A stretch of 64,000 nt of DNA from Mesorhizobium sp. 131-2-1 (GTDB lineage Bacteria; Pseudomonadota; Alphaproteobacteria; Rhizobiales; Rhizobiaceae). The stretch spans positions 6,386,501 to 6,450,500 of the forward strand of contig NZ_AP023247.1 of the NCBI RefSeq assembly GCF_016756535.1, in the 5' to 3' direction. Under the pieces are notes generated by a model that was not told where the DNA came from, searched no databases, and worked only from the letters and a program-made list of their open reading frames with translations. The position numbers and the translations under genes are program-made. Positions within the stretch are counted from its first letter, which is position 1. The number at the start of each line of letters is the position of its first letter. This document shows, piece by piece, positions 46,893-55,972 of this stretch.

Positions 46893-48089
46893 ATGACTAT
46901 GAACGGCAGTGTGCTTCCATTAAACCGCATCCGTGAAGATTTTCCGGCCATCCAAAACTTTATTTACATGGATGTTGCCAATCAAGGATTGATCTCTCTA
47001 ACTACCCGCAGATCTTTCGAGGAGCATCTGAAAAACAGATTGCACGGGATAAACGATGAGCTTAGCCAGTTGGCGGACATCGAGAAGACACGCGCCCGAT
47101 TTGCTCGATTTGTTGGTGCAGATAAAGATGAAATTGCTATCACAAAGAACGCGTCAGAGGGGATCAACATAATCGCCAACGCGATTGACTGGCGACCCGG
47201 CGACAGCGTTATCTTATGCCCTCAACTTGAGCATGCAAACAACATCCTGCCATGGCTCCAAGTGAAAGCTCTACATAATGTTGATCTCAAATTAGTGGAG
47301 CCGGATAATGGTGCGATTCCCGTAGATGCGATTGTCAATGCGCTTGATTCCAGGACTCGCGTTGTGGCGCTTTCAACTGCAACGATGGTTCCTGGTTTTC
47401 GGACAGTCTCGCAACCTGTCGCGGAGGCGTGCAGGCGTCATGGCGCCTTCCTCTTGGCGGATGGGACTCAGTCGGTCGGAATACTCCATACCGATGTCAA
47501 CCGGTTGGGAGTAGATGGTTTGGCCGTCTCGACTGTGAAGGGATTGATGGGCCTCTACGGATCGGGATTTCTCTACTGCCGCCGGGAGTGGGCAGATCAG
47601 CTAAAGCCAGCCTACCTCGCTCGCTTCAGCGTCGATCTCGGGAACGCACCAGAATCGGCTCCCATTCTCAACGCCGCCAAGCTGCGGGCTGGGGCGCCTC
47701 GTTTTGACATCGGGCATTACAATTTCCCAGGCATGATTGCCGCCCACGCATCCTTGGGACAACTGCTGGAGATCGGAACAGAAGCAATCGACAAGCACGT
47801 GACATCTTTGGCAACTCGACTGGCTTCAGGACTGCTACAAACCGGACTGCCTGTCTGTGGCGGGCCTCCTGGCGAGCACACTGGGAGTATTGTGGCGGTG
47901 GGCGACATGGCTGCACTCGGCGGAGCGCAAGAAATAGCCGCCTACATACCGTCGCTGCACAGTTATCTTGCGGAAAACAAGGTCGTTGCATCAACGCGAC
48001 GAGGACTCCTTCGGTTCTCGCTCCATCTTTACAACAGCGAGGAGGAAGTCGACGAAGTTGTCGATATAGTCAAGAAATGGTCGAAGTAG
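46893..48089 (+). CDS. Class V aminotransferase-fold enzyme
   Basis: A 398-residue PLP enzyme of the class V/cysteine desulfurase fold. IREDFPAIQNFIYMDVANQGL opens the protein; TKNASEGINIIANAI, CPQLEHANNILPWLQ, HGAFLLADGTQSVG and the PLP lysine in STVKGLMGLYG follow. The cysteine of desulfurases is not visible near the C-terminus, so an aminotransferase, lyase or epimerase role is more likely. The frame begins at TTG 46881; I prefer ATG 46893. It is followed by the ArgE/DapE-type hydrolase on the same strand, 32 bases away, which suggests a shared transcript. Confidence 0.85.
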   Translation: MTMNGSVLPLNRIREDFPAIQNFIYMDVANQGLISLTTRRSFEEHLKNRLHGINDELSQLADIEKTRARFARFVGADKDEIAITKNASEGINIIANAIDWRPGDSVILCPQLEHANNILPWLQVKALHNVDLKLVEPDNGAIPVDAIVNALDSRTRVVALSTATMVPGFRTVSQPVAEACRRHGAFLLADGTQSVGILHTDVNRLGVDGLAVSTVKGLMGLYGSGFLYCRREWADQLKPAYLARFSVDLGNAPESAPILNAAKLRAGAPRFDIGHYNFPGMIAAHASLGQLLEIGTEAIDKHVTSLATRLASGLLQTGLPVCGGPPGEHTGSIVAVGDMAALGGAQEIAAYIPSLHSYLAENKVVASTRRGLLRFSLHLYNSEEEVDEVVDIVKKWSK

Positions 48090-48121
48090 CTGCGCCAGAT
48101 CACAAGCCCATAGGAGAATTT

Positions 48122-49264
48122 ATGTCATCGCCAAGCGCAGATACCGTCGCGCTTCTTCAAGACCTTGTCAAAATTGAAAGCGTAAACCCTTCGCTTTCGC
48201 CCAGGGGCAGCGGAGAACAGCGGGTCGCCGAATATCTTGAAAGGTTTTGCCGGGACCGAAACCTGCCTTATGAACTCCAGCACGTTGTCGACGGCCGCTC
48301 GAATTTCTTGACCTGGATCTCAGGCAAAGACCCTAGTCGGCGGCTTCTTTTTGTGGCCCATATGGACACGGTGCCCACTGATAATTGGGCTTCCGATCCA
48401 TTTTCTCCCGAATTGAAGGATAATCGACTCTACGGTAGGGGAAGTTGCGACACAAAGGGTTCCCTCTCTGCAATGATGATCGCCCTGAGTACCTTAGGGG
48501 AGCGTCAGCCGAATGCCACAATTGTCGTTGCCGCCAGCATCGATGAAGAGTACCGCAAGATCGGCGCTCGCGCCATCGCTCTCTCCGGCAAGTCGTATGA
48601 TGCCGCGGTTGTTGGTGAACCAACCGAGCTTGAGCTTGTAGTCGCCCACAAAGGGTCGGTCCGCTGGCAAATCGACGTTCAGGGTGTCCCTGCTCACACT
48701 TCGAAGCCGCATCTCGGAGTCAATGCAATCTCAGGCATGGCAAAGGTCATCTTGGCGCTCAACGAACACGGAGAGAACCTCGCTTCCCGCACCCAGCCTT
48801 TGGTTAGTCCTCCAACTTTGACGGTAAGTCTTATCGAGGGTGGCCTGGAATTGACGACGGTTCCTCCATCGTGCCGCATCTGGGTGGATCGACGTCTCGT
48901 TCCAGGAGAGCGACCGGAGCAGGCGTTGGCAGAAGTGGAGAACATACTGCAAGGTTTGCGGGATCACGAAGACATCAACGTCCGATCATTACTGCCCGCG
49001 CTTGAAGATCCTGCTCCGGACAGTGCCGAGTCAAGCAAGATAGCTTCCGTGGCAGCGCAGGCGTGTGCCGAAGTTGCCGGGACGGGCAAGTACATTGGAG
49101 TGCCGTACGGCACGGATGCTAGTCAGCTATCATTGGCCGGCATCCCGTGCATCGTGCTCGGGCCAGGAAGCATTGATCGCGCTCACACAAATAATGAGTT
49201 CATTGAGTTGGATCAACTTGAAAGGTCCGTTGAAATATATAGACGCATAATGCTCAGCTACTAG
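48122..49264 (+). CDS. ArgE/DapE-type M20 metallohydrolase
   Basis: A 380-residue M20 deacylase. Metal and catalytic motifs: LFVAHMDTVPT (His, Asp), GRGSCDTKGSLSAM (Asp), ASIDEEYRKIGA (Glu-Glu), VVGEPTELELV and the C-terminal RAHTNNEFI (His). A dimerisation domain with VPAHTSKPHLGVNAI sits in the middle. It should remove an acyl group from an N-acyl amino acid. ATG 48122 has AGGAGA five bases upstream; the upstream ATG 48077 lies inside the previous gene. The order aminotransferase - deacylase - reductase suggests a small catabolic operon. Confidence 0.9.
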   Translation: MSSPSADTVALLQDLVKIESVNPSLSPRGSGEQRVAEYLERFCRDRNLPYELQHVVDGRSNFLTWISGKDPSRRLLFVAHMDTVPTDNWASDPFSPELKDNRLYGRGSCDTKGSLSAMMIALSTLGERQPNATIVVAASIDEEYRKIGARAIALSGKSYDAAVVGEPTELELVVAHKGSVRWQIDVQGVPAHTSKPHLGVNAISGMAKVILALNEHGENLASRTQPLVSPPTLTVSLIEGGLELTTVPPSCRIWVDRRLVPGERPEQALAEVENILQGLRDHEDINVRSLLPALEDPAPDSAESSKIASVAAQACAEVAGTGKYIGVPYGTDASQLSLAGIPCIVLGPGSIDRAHTNNEFIELDQLERSVEIYRRIMLSY

Positions 49265-49366
49265 TTTTGGAACCGCAAATTGAGATTAGCAAGGATGCTT
49301 GTCACGTAGTGAGAGAGAGGCCCATGGTCCGGCTCGACCACTCTCAATCGGGAAGAGATCATCGCT

Positions 49367-50157
49367 ATGAATGATCATGGTCGAAAAGTTCTGGTAATGG
49401 CCAGTAGCAAGGGTCTTGGCTTGGCCATCGCCAAACGACTAGCTAAAAACCGCTCGGAAGTTGTTATTTGTGGTCGTGACAAGGCGTCATTAGACAGAGC
49501 TGTAGGTGATCTACAGAAAATTGAGGGATGCGCTGGCGCTCATGGCATAATTGCAGACTTAGCTCAGCGAGCGGATGTCGACATGTTGTTGCAACGCACT
49601 TTGGAACTCCTCGGGAGCATTGATTGCCTCGTCGTAAATTCTGGTCATATGCCGTACGGAACTCTCGAAGACCTAAACGACGATGATTGGGATCATTCCT
49701 ACGAGACGCTTCTCATGAGTGCTGTAAGGGTGTCGCGAGCGGCAGCCGCTGCAATGAAAGCGTCTGGTCGTGGGGGTGATATCGTCTATGTTTCCTCGGC
49801 AGGCGTGCACGAGGTGACAGGTCACCTACTCCTATCGAACGTCATGCGTGCCGGAATAGCAGTATTAGCTAAGCACCTCGCAGACACACTTTCGGGAAGT
49901 GGTGTTCGCGTGAACGTTGTCGCGCCTGTTATTTTGACACAGGCAGAGTTCACAAAAGAATTGAGGCGTTGATGGTCGACGAAGGCCTCAATCGAGATGC
50001 CGCTATCGAACGTGTGGCCAATACCAATCCCTTGGGGCGGATTGGAACTGCCGACGAACTCGCGGAGCTGGTTGGATTCATCGTCGGTGACCGAGCAAGA
50101 TACCTGAATGGCACGACAATAGTGATTGATGGAGGAGGCAGCCGCCTTGTGACATAG
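49367..50157 (+). pseudogene. Short-chain dehydrogenase, 1-bp deletion
   Basis: From ATG 49367 the SDR reads VLVMASSKGLGLAIAKRLA (cofactor glycines), VICGRDKASLDRA, DCLVVNSGHMP, the Ser in VYVSSAGVHEVTGHLLLSNVMRAG and RVNVVAP. A missing G at about 49927 turns APGYFDTGRV into APVILTQAEF and leads to a stop at 49972. The correct frame goes on (RIEALMVDEGLNRDAAIERVANTNPLGRIGTADELAELV, FIVGDRARYLNGTTIVIDGGGS) to 50157. Everything except one base is intact, about 263 residues. The YxxxK tyrosine of SDRs appears replaced (HLLLSNVMR), an oddity. Recent pseudogene or sequencing error. Confidence 0.87.
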
Positions 50158-50289
50158 CTGCAGGTGGACGTTGGTACATCCCTCGCCGCGTCCGACGCCC
50201 TGAGCGCTGGGCGTCGCCGCCACGGATAGACATTCAAAAAAGGTCCGCGCACGCACTGGAGCAGGATAGCCCCGATATCCTGAAGCGGC

Positions 50290-50544
50290 GCCAGGGCGGC
50301 CATAGAGCGCGTCGGAACCGATGAAGTTGATCGCGCCGGCAATGTAGCGGCCGTTGCGCTTCGCCATCACCAGCAGGATGTCGTCGGCCATGCGCTCGCC
50401 GATCAGCGAGAAGAATTGGCGGTTGAGATAGGGGGCTTCTTCGCCTTCTACATTGGACACCGGCAGCCGCAAATGGGTCCTTCCCGCCAGCTCGACCTCG
50501 ATCCGGCGAAGCTTGTGTTCATCGATGAGACGGCCTCTCTCCAC
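50290..50544 (-). pseudogene. GNAT/DUF482-type acyltransferase scrap
   Basis: PYLNRQFFSLIGERMADDILLVMAKRNGRYIAGAINFIGSDALYGR matches the middle of the peptidogalycan/DUF482 GNAT family. The frame drifts off after LYGR, and the N-terminal part upstream is not recognisable. Dead. Confidence 0.65.
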
Positions 50545-50792
50545 AAAGATGGCCCGCCTGCGTGGGAGAGCGCCGCGCGGCGAGCGCTGCCGGGCCGGCG
50601 TGCCGCATGGCCATGTGTGGACGCCCCCGGTGGTGCAAGAAGAATCTTTGGTAAAGGCTACTGCGCGTGATCGGGTGCTGCCATGTGTTCGGCCTCTCTT
50701 GCGGCTTTCATTGCCGCGGGCCCGTATGGGAGTTTGAGGATCAGGTCCACATCACTGGAACGCGCTCGAAGCGCTCCTCATGCGCCTGGTTC
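50545..50792. other. Relic DNA up to the IS66 end
   Basis: No recognisable gene. The 8 bases next to the IS66 end (CCTGGTTC) do not match those at the other end of copy 2 (CATGGAAG). Confidence 0.4.
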
Positions 50793-50870
50793 GTAAGCGT
50801 TGCGCCAAGGCACCTTTCCCGAAATCGTCTTGATGGTTAAGTCGCTTATTGGTCGGCGCGCCGGCGCCGA

Positions 50871-51473
50871 TCACTCCCGATCGTCATAGCGGGTGACGTA
50901 GTGGAGTTCGCGCAGGGCGGGGATGACGAGGGCGATGTCTTTGTACGCCTCGTGCTCGATGAAGTGCGCGGTGTCGGGCCCCGGCCTGGGCTTACCGAGG
51001 ACGGGCCTGTCCTTTTTGTCGACGCAGTAGATCAGGATCGGCAGCAGCAGGCCGTGGTTGGGGTTGTCGAGGTCGAGTAGCCGTTTCCAGCGTTTGATGT
51101 TGAGATTCATGGCTGCGTAGAACCCTTGGCACCACGGCCGGGGGTCGATGCCGCCGCTGGGCGTGCTGGTGAAGCGGGGCGCATAATCCTGCGGTCTGTC
51201 GAAGAGCGTCTCGTTGATCCGGTTGTGGATCCTGGCGACGCTGGCAAACACGGCGTGATCGGTTGCAGACCCTTTGGCCAGGACGTTCCGCGGCAACCCC
51301 ATGAGCGGGCACATCCAGTCTTGCGGGTCCCGGTAGCGAGGCCCGGTGACCGACGCCGTTACGAAGCCATCCAGCGCCGATATGGTCTGCACCAGCGGGC
51401 GGGGGTTGGTCTTGACGGCCATCCAGACCTCGAGCGCCTCGTCCGACAGCGCCATGTCATCGAGCGCGCTCAT
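50871..51473 (-). CDS. IS66 fourth gene, UPF0149/YecA-like, copy 2
   Basis: Same 200-residue protein as at 38284-38886, starting at ATG 51473 which overlaps the tnpC stop by ATGA. As tnpC upstream is interrupted, its coupled translation is probably lost, unless the serine element supplies a transcript. Confidence 0.75.
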   Translation of the reverse strand: MSALDDMALSDEALEVWMAVKTNPRPLVQTISALDGFVTASVTGPRYRDPQDWMCPLMGLPRNVLAKGSATDHAVFASVARIHNRINETLFDRPQDYAPRFTSTPSGGIDPRPWCQGFYAAMNLNIKRWKRLLDLDNPNHGLLLPILIYCVDKKDRPVLGKPRPGPDTAHFIEHEAYKDIALVIPALRELHYVTRYDDRE

Positions 51474-51699
51474 GCCGCCAAGGGGAGCGGCATCTCTTCG
51501 CGGCGCACCCAGTTCCATGGCATCAGTTCGTCCCATCGCGAGGCTGGCCAATCATTCTGGATGCGCTCGGTGACGTCGGCCATGTAGGCCTCGGCATCGA
51601 CGCCGCAGAGCTTGCAAGTCTCTATGATGCTGAGCACGACCGCTGACCGCTCGGCCGCTGCGAAGCTGCCCGAGAAAAGCCAATTGCGCCTGCCGACCG
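51470..51699 (-). pseudogene. tnpC: IS66 tnpC copy 2, 3' piece
   Basis: The last ~76 codons of TnpC (VGRRNWLFSGSFAAAERSAVVL, ETCKLCGVDAEAYM), separated from the rest by the serine-recombinase element. The break lies just after the catalytic Glu motif AERAIRGFT. Bases 51698-51699 are the CG shared with the target. Confidence 0.95.
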
Positions 51700-52185
51700 C
51701 CATCTCGCAGACATTCTGCCCATGTCGGGCGCGAGGTTGTCGTTTGGTATCGATGGCATCCGTATTTCGAGCGGACCGTTCGATGCGAGTATACCGAGGA
51801 GCGGGCGAACGGCAGAGTCGCGCACATTGTCGTGCGCCATGGCGAAGTCATTGTCGTTCCCGCATGGATGTTGGATCGCGACGTTTGCGAAGCGTTTAGC
51901 TTGGGCAGCCCTCAGGTAACTGTGGATGCGCTGACTGACCTTCACAATCTCTTGATCCATCGGGGGTTTCGTAAGGGCCTTGCGAGCGGTTCGAACGCTC
52001 AGGAGGTTATCGATGAAGACATTGCCCCCGCCAAGCCGGCTGCCAGCACTGCGGCAGTTGATCATGCCACTCGACTCCCGAGCCCTGGACGGGCTGACGA
52101 GAGCGCAACGCGCAGTCGCGGTCGCGAGCCTCGCCAATCTGCTGATGGCGGCCGCAGGTGTCGCGGAGAAGGAGATGACCGATGA
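51700..52185 (+). CDS. DUF5372-like protein of module 3, start unresolved
   Basis: The frame shows HVGREVVVWYRWHPYFERTV, AHIVVRHGEVIVVPAWMLD and ALTDLHNLLIHRG, as in the other modules. It ends ATGA with the recombinase start at 52182. No ATG, GTG or TTG precedes the conserved part within the element: the frame is open straight through the element end into IS66. Translation may use a rare start, come from outside, or begin at GTG 51832, which would lose the WHP motif. The C-terminal third overlaps the small ORF. Function unknown. Confidence 0.6.
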   Translation, partial: PSRRHSAHVGREVVVWYRWHPYFERTVRCEYTEERANGRVAHIVVRHGEVIVVPAWMLDRDVCEAFSLGSPQVTVDALTDLHNLLIHRGFRKGLASGSNAQEVIDEDIAPAKPAASTAAVDHATRLPSPGRADESATRSRGREPRQSADGGRRCRGEGDDR

Positions 52186-52195
52186 CGGGCGGTAA
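52013..52195 (+). CDS. Small partner protein of module 3
   Basis: A 60-residue ORF starting at ATG 52013 with AGGAGG seven bases upstream, one of the best ribosome sites in the window, and ending 14 bases inside the recombinase gene. DGLTRAQRAVAVASLANLLMAAAG forms one amphipathic helix as in modules 1 and 2. Lies out of frame within the DUF5372-like gene. Function unknown. Confidence 0.72.
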   Translation: MKTLPPPSRLPALRQLIMPLDSRALDGLTRAQRAVAVASLANLLMAAAGVAEKEMTDDGR

Positions 52196-54251
52196 TCTTC
52201 TTCCCACGGCACTCCTGAAGCGCAAGGCCGTCGTCTACGTCAGACAGTCGACGGCCCAACAGGTTCATACAAACCTTGAGAGTCAACGCCGGCAATATGA
52301 GCTGGTCGACGTTGCGCGGCGTTGGGGGTTCCACAATGTCGAGGTGATCGACGAGGATCTGGGGCGCAGCGCGAGCGGCGCCGTCGAGCGCCCGGGTTTC
52401 GAGCGGCTCGTCGACGATCTGTGCACCGGTCATGTCGGCGCAATATTGTGTCTTGAGGCCTCTCGGTTGTCGCGCAATGGTCCGGACTGGCACAGGCTGC
52501 TGGAGCTTTGCGGTCAGGTCGATGCGCGCGTGATCGATATCGATGGCATTTATGATCCTGCCAAGCCGAACGACCGGCTGTTGCTCGGCATGAAGGGCAA
52601 CATCAGCGAGTTCGAGCTTTCTGTCATTCGGGCGCGGATGTACGAGGCCGCGCGGCAGAAGGCCCAGCGGGGCGAACTGCGGATAAGCGTGCCGATCGGC
52701 TACATCTGGCACCGCGATTACGGCCTGGGATTCGACCCTGATATTCGGGTCCAGGAAGCCATCAGGCTTATATTCGCGCGGTTCCGCGAGATCGGTAGCG
52801 CCCGCCAAGTGCTGATCTCGCTCAATGCCGAAGGCATGCATTTTCCGCGCCCATCTGACGGCAAAATGATGGTCTCCTTCGAGTGGGTTCCGATCCGCTA
52901 TCGCAACGTCATCAGCGTATTGAAGAACCCTTTCTATGCGGGGGTCTATGTGTACGGCAAAACCCAGAAGCGGACCGAGATCGTCGATGGCCGCGTTCGC
53001 AAGAGCTATGGCCACCGTAAATCCCTTGAGGATTGGGCGGTTATGCTCAGGGAGCATCATGAAGGCTATGTCCGCTGGGACGAGTATGAGCGGAATCAGA
53101 AGCTGCTCGCCGCCAACACCTACGGCAAGGGCGGCGGTGTAAAATCCGGTCGAGGCGGAAGGGCTCTTCTGGCCGGCATGCTCACCTGCGGTCATTGCGG
53201 TCGGCGCCTGTGCGTCGTTTATGTCGGCCGTCGCATCGGTTATCATATCTACCGTTGCGACCGTTCGAACCTCATGCTGGCGCGACCCCGATGCATGACC
53301 GCCAATGGCGGTCGAGCTGACGCTGCTGTCTCGCAGGAGGTTTTGCGCGCCGTGGCGCCCATGGCGATAGAAGCAGCATTGGAGGCGGAGCGCATGCATC
53401 TCGAAGGCGAAGCGCAGAGAAGGCAGATGCTTGAACTGGATTTGCAGCAGGCCCGCTACGAAGCCTCGCTTGCCGAGCGGCGCTATGCGGCCTGCGACCC
53501 CGACAATAGGCTCATAGCCGCTCAGCTTGAGAAGAGCTGGGAGGCGACGCTTCGCCGTGTCGAGGCCTGCGAAGCCCGGCTCAACAATCGGCAAGTCCGC
53601 GATGACGCCGCCATCCCCGATTTTGCCGGCCTGGCTCAGGATCTCAGGGCTGCATGGGACGCTTCCGATGTCGACATGCGTTTTCGGCATCGGCTTCTGC
53701 GCGCGCTGATCAAGGATATCGTCGTCACGGTGGACGATGATGCGAGACAGGTCGAACTCACTATACACTGGCAGGGCGGACAGCATTCGCAGGTTCACAT
53801 TCGCAAGCCAAAGTCCGGCGAGCACACCAAAAGCACGCCCGAGGAGGCGATGGCCATCATCCGATCGATGGCGACGCGCTGGTCCGACGCAGATGTCGCC
53901 GCCACGCTCAACCGCATGGGAATGCGGACTGGTCAGGGAAAGACCTGGACAGGGCATCGCGTCAGCTCGTTGCGCCGGGTGCACAAGATCGACGGCTACC
54001 GGTCTGCCGGCAATACTGACGGAGAATGGCTCACCATGTCCGAAGCCGCGACCAAATTCGGCGTCACCAACCATAAAATCCGGCGTGTCGTCGAAGCCGG
54101 GCTCTTGCCCACTGAGCAAATCATGCCCGGCGCGCCCCATCAAATCCGCGCAGCAGACCTCGAAAAGCCCGCCGTCAAAGCCGCGATCTCGCGCAAGGGC
54201 CCGTGTCGCGTCACCGACCGAGACCAGAAATCCCTGTTTTCCGCCATTTGA
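52182..54251 (+). CDS. Large serine recombinase, module 3
   Basis: A complete 689-residue large serine recombinase starting at ATG 52182 (GGAGATG context). Ser23 in VVYVRQS, DEDLGRSASG, EASRLSRNGPDW, NDRLLLGMKGNISEFELSVIR; recombinase domain NPFYAGVYVYGK; zinc ribbon LTCGHCGRRLCVVY with a second Cys pair; helical LELDLQQARYEASLAERRY; C-terminal helix-turn-helix-like SEAATKFGVTNHKIRRVVEAG. The same fold as the recombinases at 1-1596 and 29594-31681 but a distinct sequence. Its stop is only 29 bases from the element end. Presumably moved itself into tnpC. Confidence 0.95.
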   Translation: MTGGNLLPTALLKRKAVVYVRQSTAQQVHTNLESQRRQYELVDVARRWGFHNVEVIDEDLGRSASGAVERPGFERLVDDLCTGHVGAILCLEASRLSRNGPDWHRLLELCGQVDARVIDIDGIYDPAKPNDRLLLGMKGNISEFELSVIRARMYEAARQKAQRGELRISVPIGYIWHRDYGLGFDPDIRVQEAIRLIFARFREIGSARQVLISLNAEGMHFPRPSDGKMMVSFEWVPIRYRNVISVLKNPFYAGVYVYGKTQKRTEIVDGRVRKSYGHRKSLEDWAVMLREHHEGYVRWDEYERNQKLLAANTYGKGGGVKSGRGGRALLAGMLTCGHCGRRLCVVYVGRRIGYHIYRCDRSNLMLARPRCMTANGGRADAAVSQEVLRAVAPMAIEAALEAERMHLEGEAQRRQMLELDLQQARYEASLAERRYAACDPDNRLIAAQLEKSWEATLRRVEACEARLNNRQVRDDAAIPDFAGLAQDLRAAWDASDVDMRFRHRLLRALIKDIVVTVDDDARQVELTIHWQGGQHSQVHIRKPKSGEHTKSTPEEAMAIIRSMATRWSDADVAATLNRMGMRTGQGKTWTGHRVSSLRRVHKIDGYRSAGNTDGEWLTMSEAATKFGVTNHKIRRVVEAGLLPTEQIMPGAPHQIRAADLEKPAVKAAISRKGPCRVTDRDQKSLFSAI

Positions 54252-54280
54252 AGAGGAGCAGCATAATGAATCAGGCATCG

Positions 54281-55634
54281 TAAATCCACGAATGGCCCGC
54301 TCCGCGATGAGGTTGTCGGGCTCGAGTTGGCCATCGTAGAGGAAGCGATTGAACGCTCGCCATCGCTTGGTGCCATAGGCGAAGGCCTTCGCGATATCGG
54401 CATGGCGCGACAAACCCTTGCCCTGGCGCATGAGCTGTCGTCGCAGCGCGCGGACCAGTGGTCGGGTTCGCCTTCGTCGTGCGGCCAATCGCTCGGCGGG
54501 CGGCAGCCCCCGTATCTCTTCCTCGATCCGGTAGATCGCCTGGATACCGGCCATCGCCGTCGTGCTGAGCTCGGTCGGCTGGCTGTCGTGAACGTCGAAT
54601 ATCTTGCGACGCAGATGGGCCAGGCAGGCAGCTTCTCGAATGGCGCCGCCCTTGTAGAGCTGATTGTAGCCGCTGAATCCGTCGGCCTGGAGGGTGCCAG
54701 CAAATCCGGCGAGCTCGCTCATCACGCTCTCGCCGGCGCGGCCCATGGTGGCGCGATACCAGGCGATCGGCGGCTCCTTCGAACCCGAGTTGCGGTCGTC
54801 GGCGACGTAGACCCAGAGCGCGCCCTTGTGCGTCTTGCCAGTGCCGGGCGCCAGGATCGGAAGCCGCGTGTCGTCGGTGTGAATCTTGCTGCGGGTACGG
54901 CCGATCTCACGGATGCGGTTGTAGATCGGATCGAGCAAGGCGGCGGCGTAGCCGGCGCTACGCGCAAGCGTGGATCGCTCGATATCGACGCCCTTGGCGG
55001 CCATCATCTGTACCTGACGGTAGTAGGGCAGATAATAACCCCACTTGGCCATCATGATATGGGCAAGTGCGGCATAGCTGAGCTTGCCGCGTGCAATGGC
55101 CTTGGCTGGTGCCGGCGCCTGGATGATTTTATCGCAGGTCCGGCAGCTGTACTTGGGTCGAACGGTCTCCATCACCTGCCAGGCTTGGGCGACCAGATCG
55201 AGCATCTCGTCGCTATCTTCGCCCATGGCGCGCAGATCGCCGCCGCAGCCCGGGCAGCATGCGCAAGACGGCTCGCGAACAATGCGCTTGCGCGGCAGGT
55301 TGGGGTTGAGCTTGCGCACCGGCAACACCCGGACCTTGTCGGTGTCAGCGACGATGGGCGGCTCGATATCGGGCACGCCGGCAGCTACATCGGTCTCGAG
55401 ATCTTCGAGCTCGAGCAGCATCTGGCCCAGCTTCTCGGACGAGCGGCCGAAGGTTTTGCGGTTGAAGCGATCGATCTGCAGTTGCAGGCGCTGGATGCGA
55501 AGCGCGGCCTCGGCGCGCTCTCTTCGCAACTGCTCATCGCGTTCGGCGATGGTGGTGTCACGGGCAGAAACGGCCGCCTCCAGAAGCGCGATCCGGGCGA
55601 AGAAATCAGCGGTTGAGGGAGCTTGTTCCGACAC
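54281..55634 (-). pseudogene. tnpC: IS66 tnpC copy 2, 5' piece
   Basis: The first ~450 codons of TnpC from GTG 55634 to AERAIRGFT, identical in translation to copy 1. The frame then runs by chance far into the antisense of the serine-recombinase element (a 1190-codon frame to 52062), but that extension is not a real protein. All three DDE residues are in this piece; the C-terminal zinc/tail part is cut off, so it is probably inactive. Confidence 0.95.
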
Positions 55635-55706
55635 CCAAATTACATACCCGAAAGACCTCTGTTACGAAAGTAAAATCGGCACAAAATCAATAAGAAACGA
55701 CCGAAT

Positions 55707-55940
55707 TTAGCCGGCCAGACGCGGTCGATAAATCTTGTTCGGCCGGCGCCAGTCGATCCCGTCCAGAAGCAGCGAAAGCTGTGCCTTAGTGAGCGACACG
55801 GTCACCTGATCCTTGGTGGTCGGCCAGGCGAAACAACCATCGGAAAGCCGTTTTGTAAAAAGGCAGAACCCCTGGTCGTCATGCGCCAAAATCTTGATGA
55901 TATGACCCTTGCGTCCACGGAAGCAGAAGATCGCGCCGGT
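55707..55940 (-). pseudogene. tnpB: IS66 tnpB copy 2, 3' piece
   Basis: The 77 C-terminal codons of TnpB, as at 36398-36631, ending at the junction palindrome. Confidence 0.93.
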
Positions 55941-55972
55941 ATGCGGTTAGGTGGCGCGCCACCTAACCGCAT
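55941..55972. repeat. 32-bp perfect palindrome at the RIT/tnpB junction, copy 2
   Basis: Arms ATGCGGTTAGGTGGCG and its exact reverse complement, one base pair longer on each side than in copy 1 because the base outside the left arm here is A, not G. It lies next to the tnpB 3' piece as in copy 1, although the RIT is flipped. Confidence 0.95.

Larger units (their letters stand above)
51700..54280 (+). mobile_element. Serine-recombinase element (module 3) with visible ends
   Basis: Comparison with the intact tnpC at 38051-38070 fixes the ends. The empty site reads GGATTTACGGTCGG; in copy 2 GGATTTACG and CGGTCGG lie on either side of a 2.58-kb insert. Only CG is repeated, matching the 2-bp crossover of serine recombinases. 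The insert holds only three genes: DUF5372-like, small ORF, large serine recombinase. No obvious terminal inverted repeat. This gives the minimal mobile unit for the same trio seen in modules 1 and 2. Confidence 0.9.

Noticed and set aside
52062..55634. A 1190-codon open frame on the minus strand
   Set aside because: Its first 450 codons are tnpC; the rest is the antisense of the serine-recombinase gene read by chance after the insertion. Not a real fusion protein.
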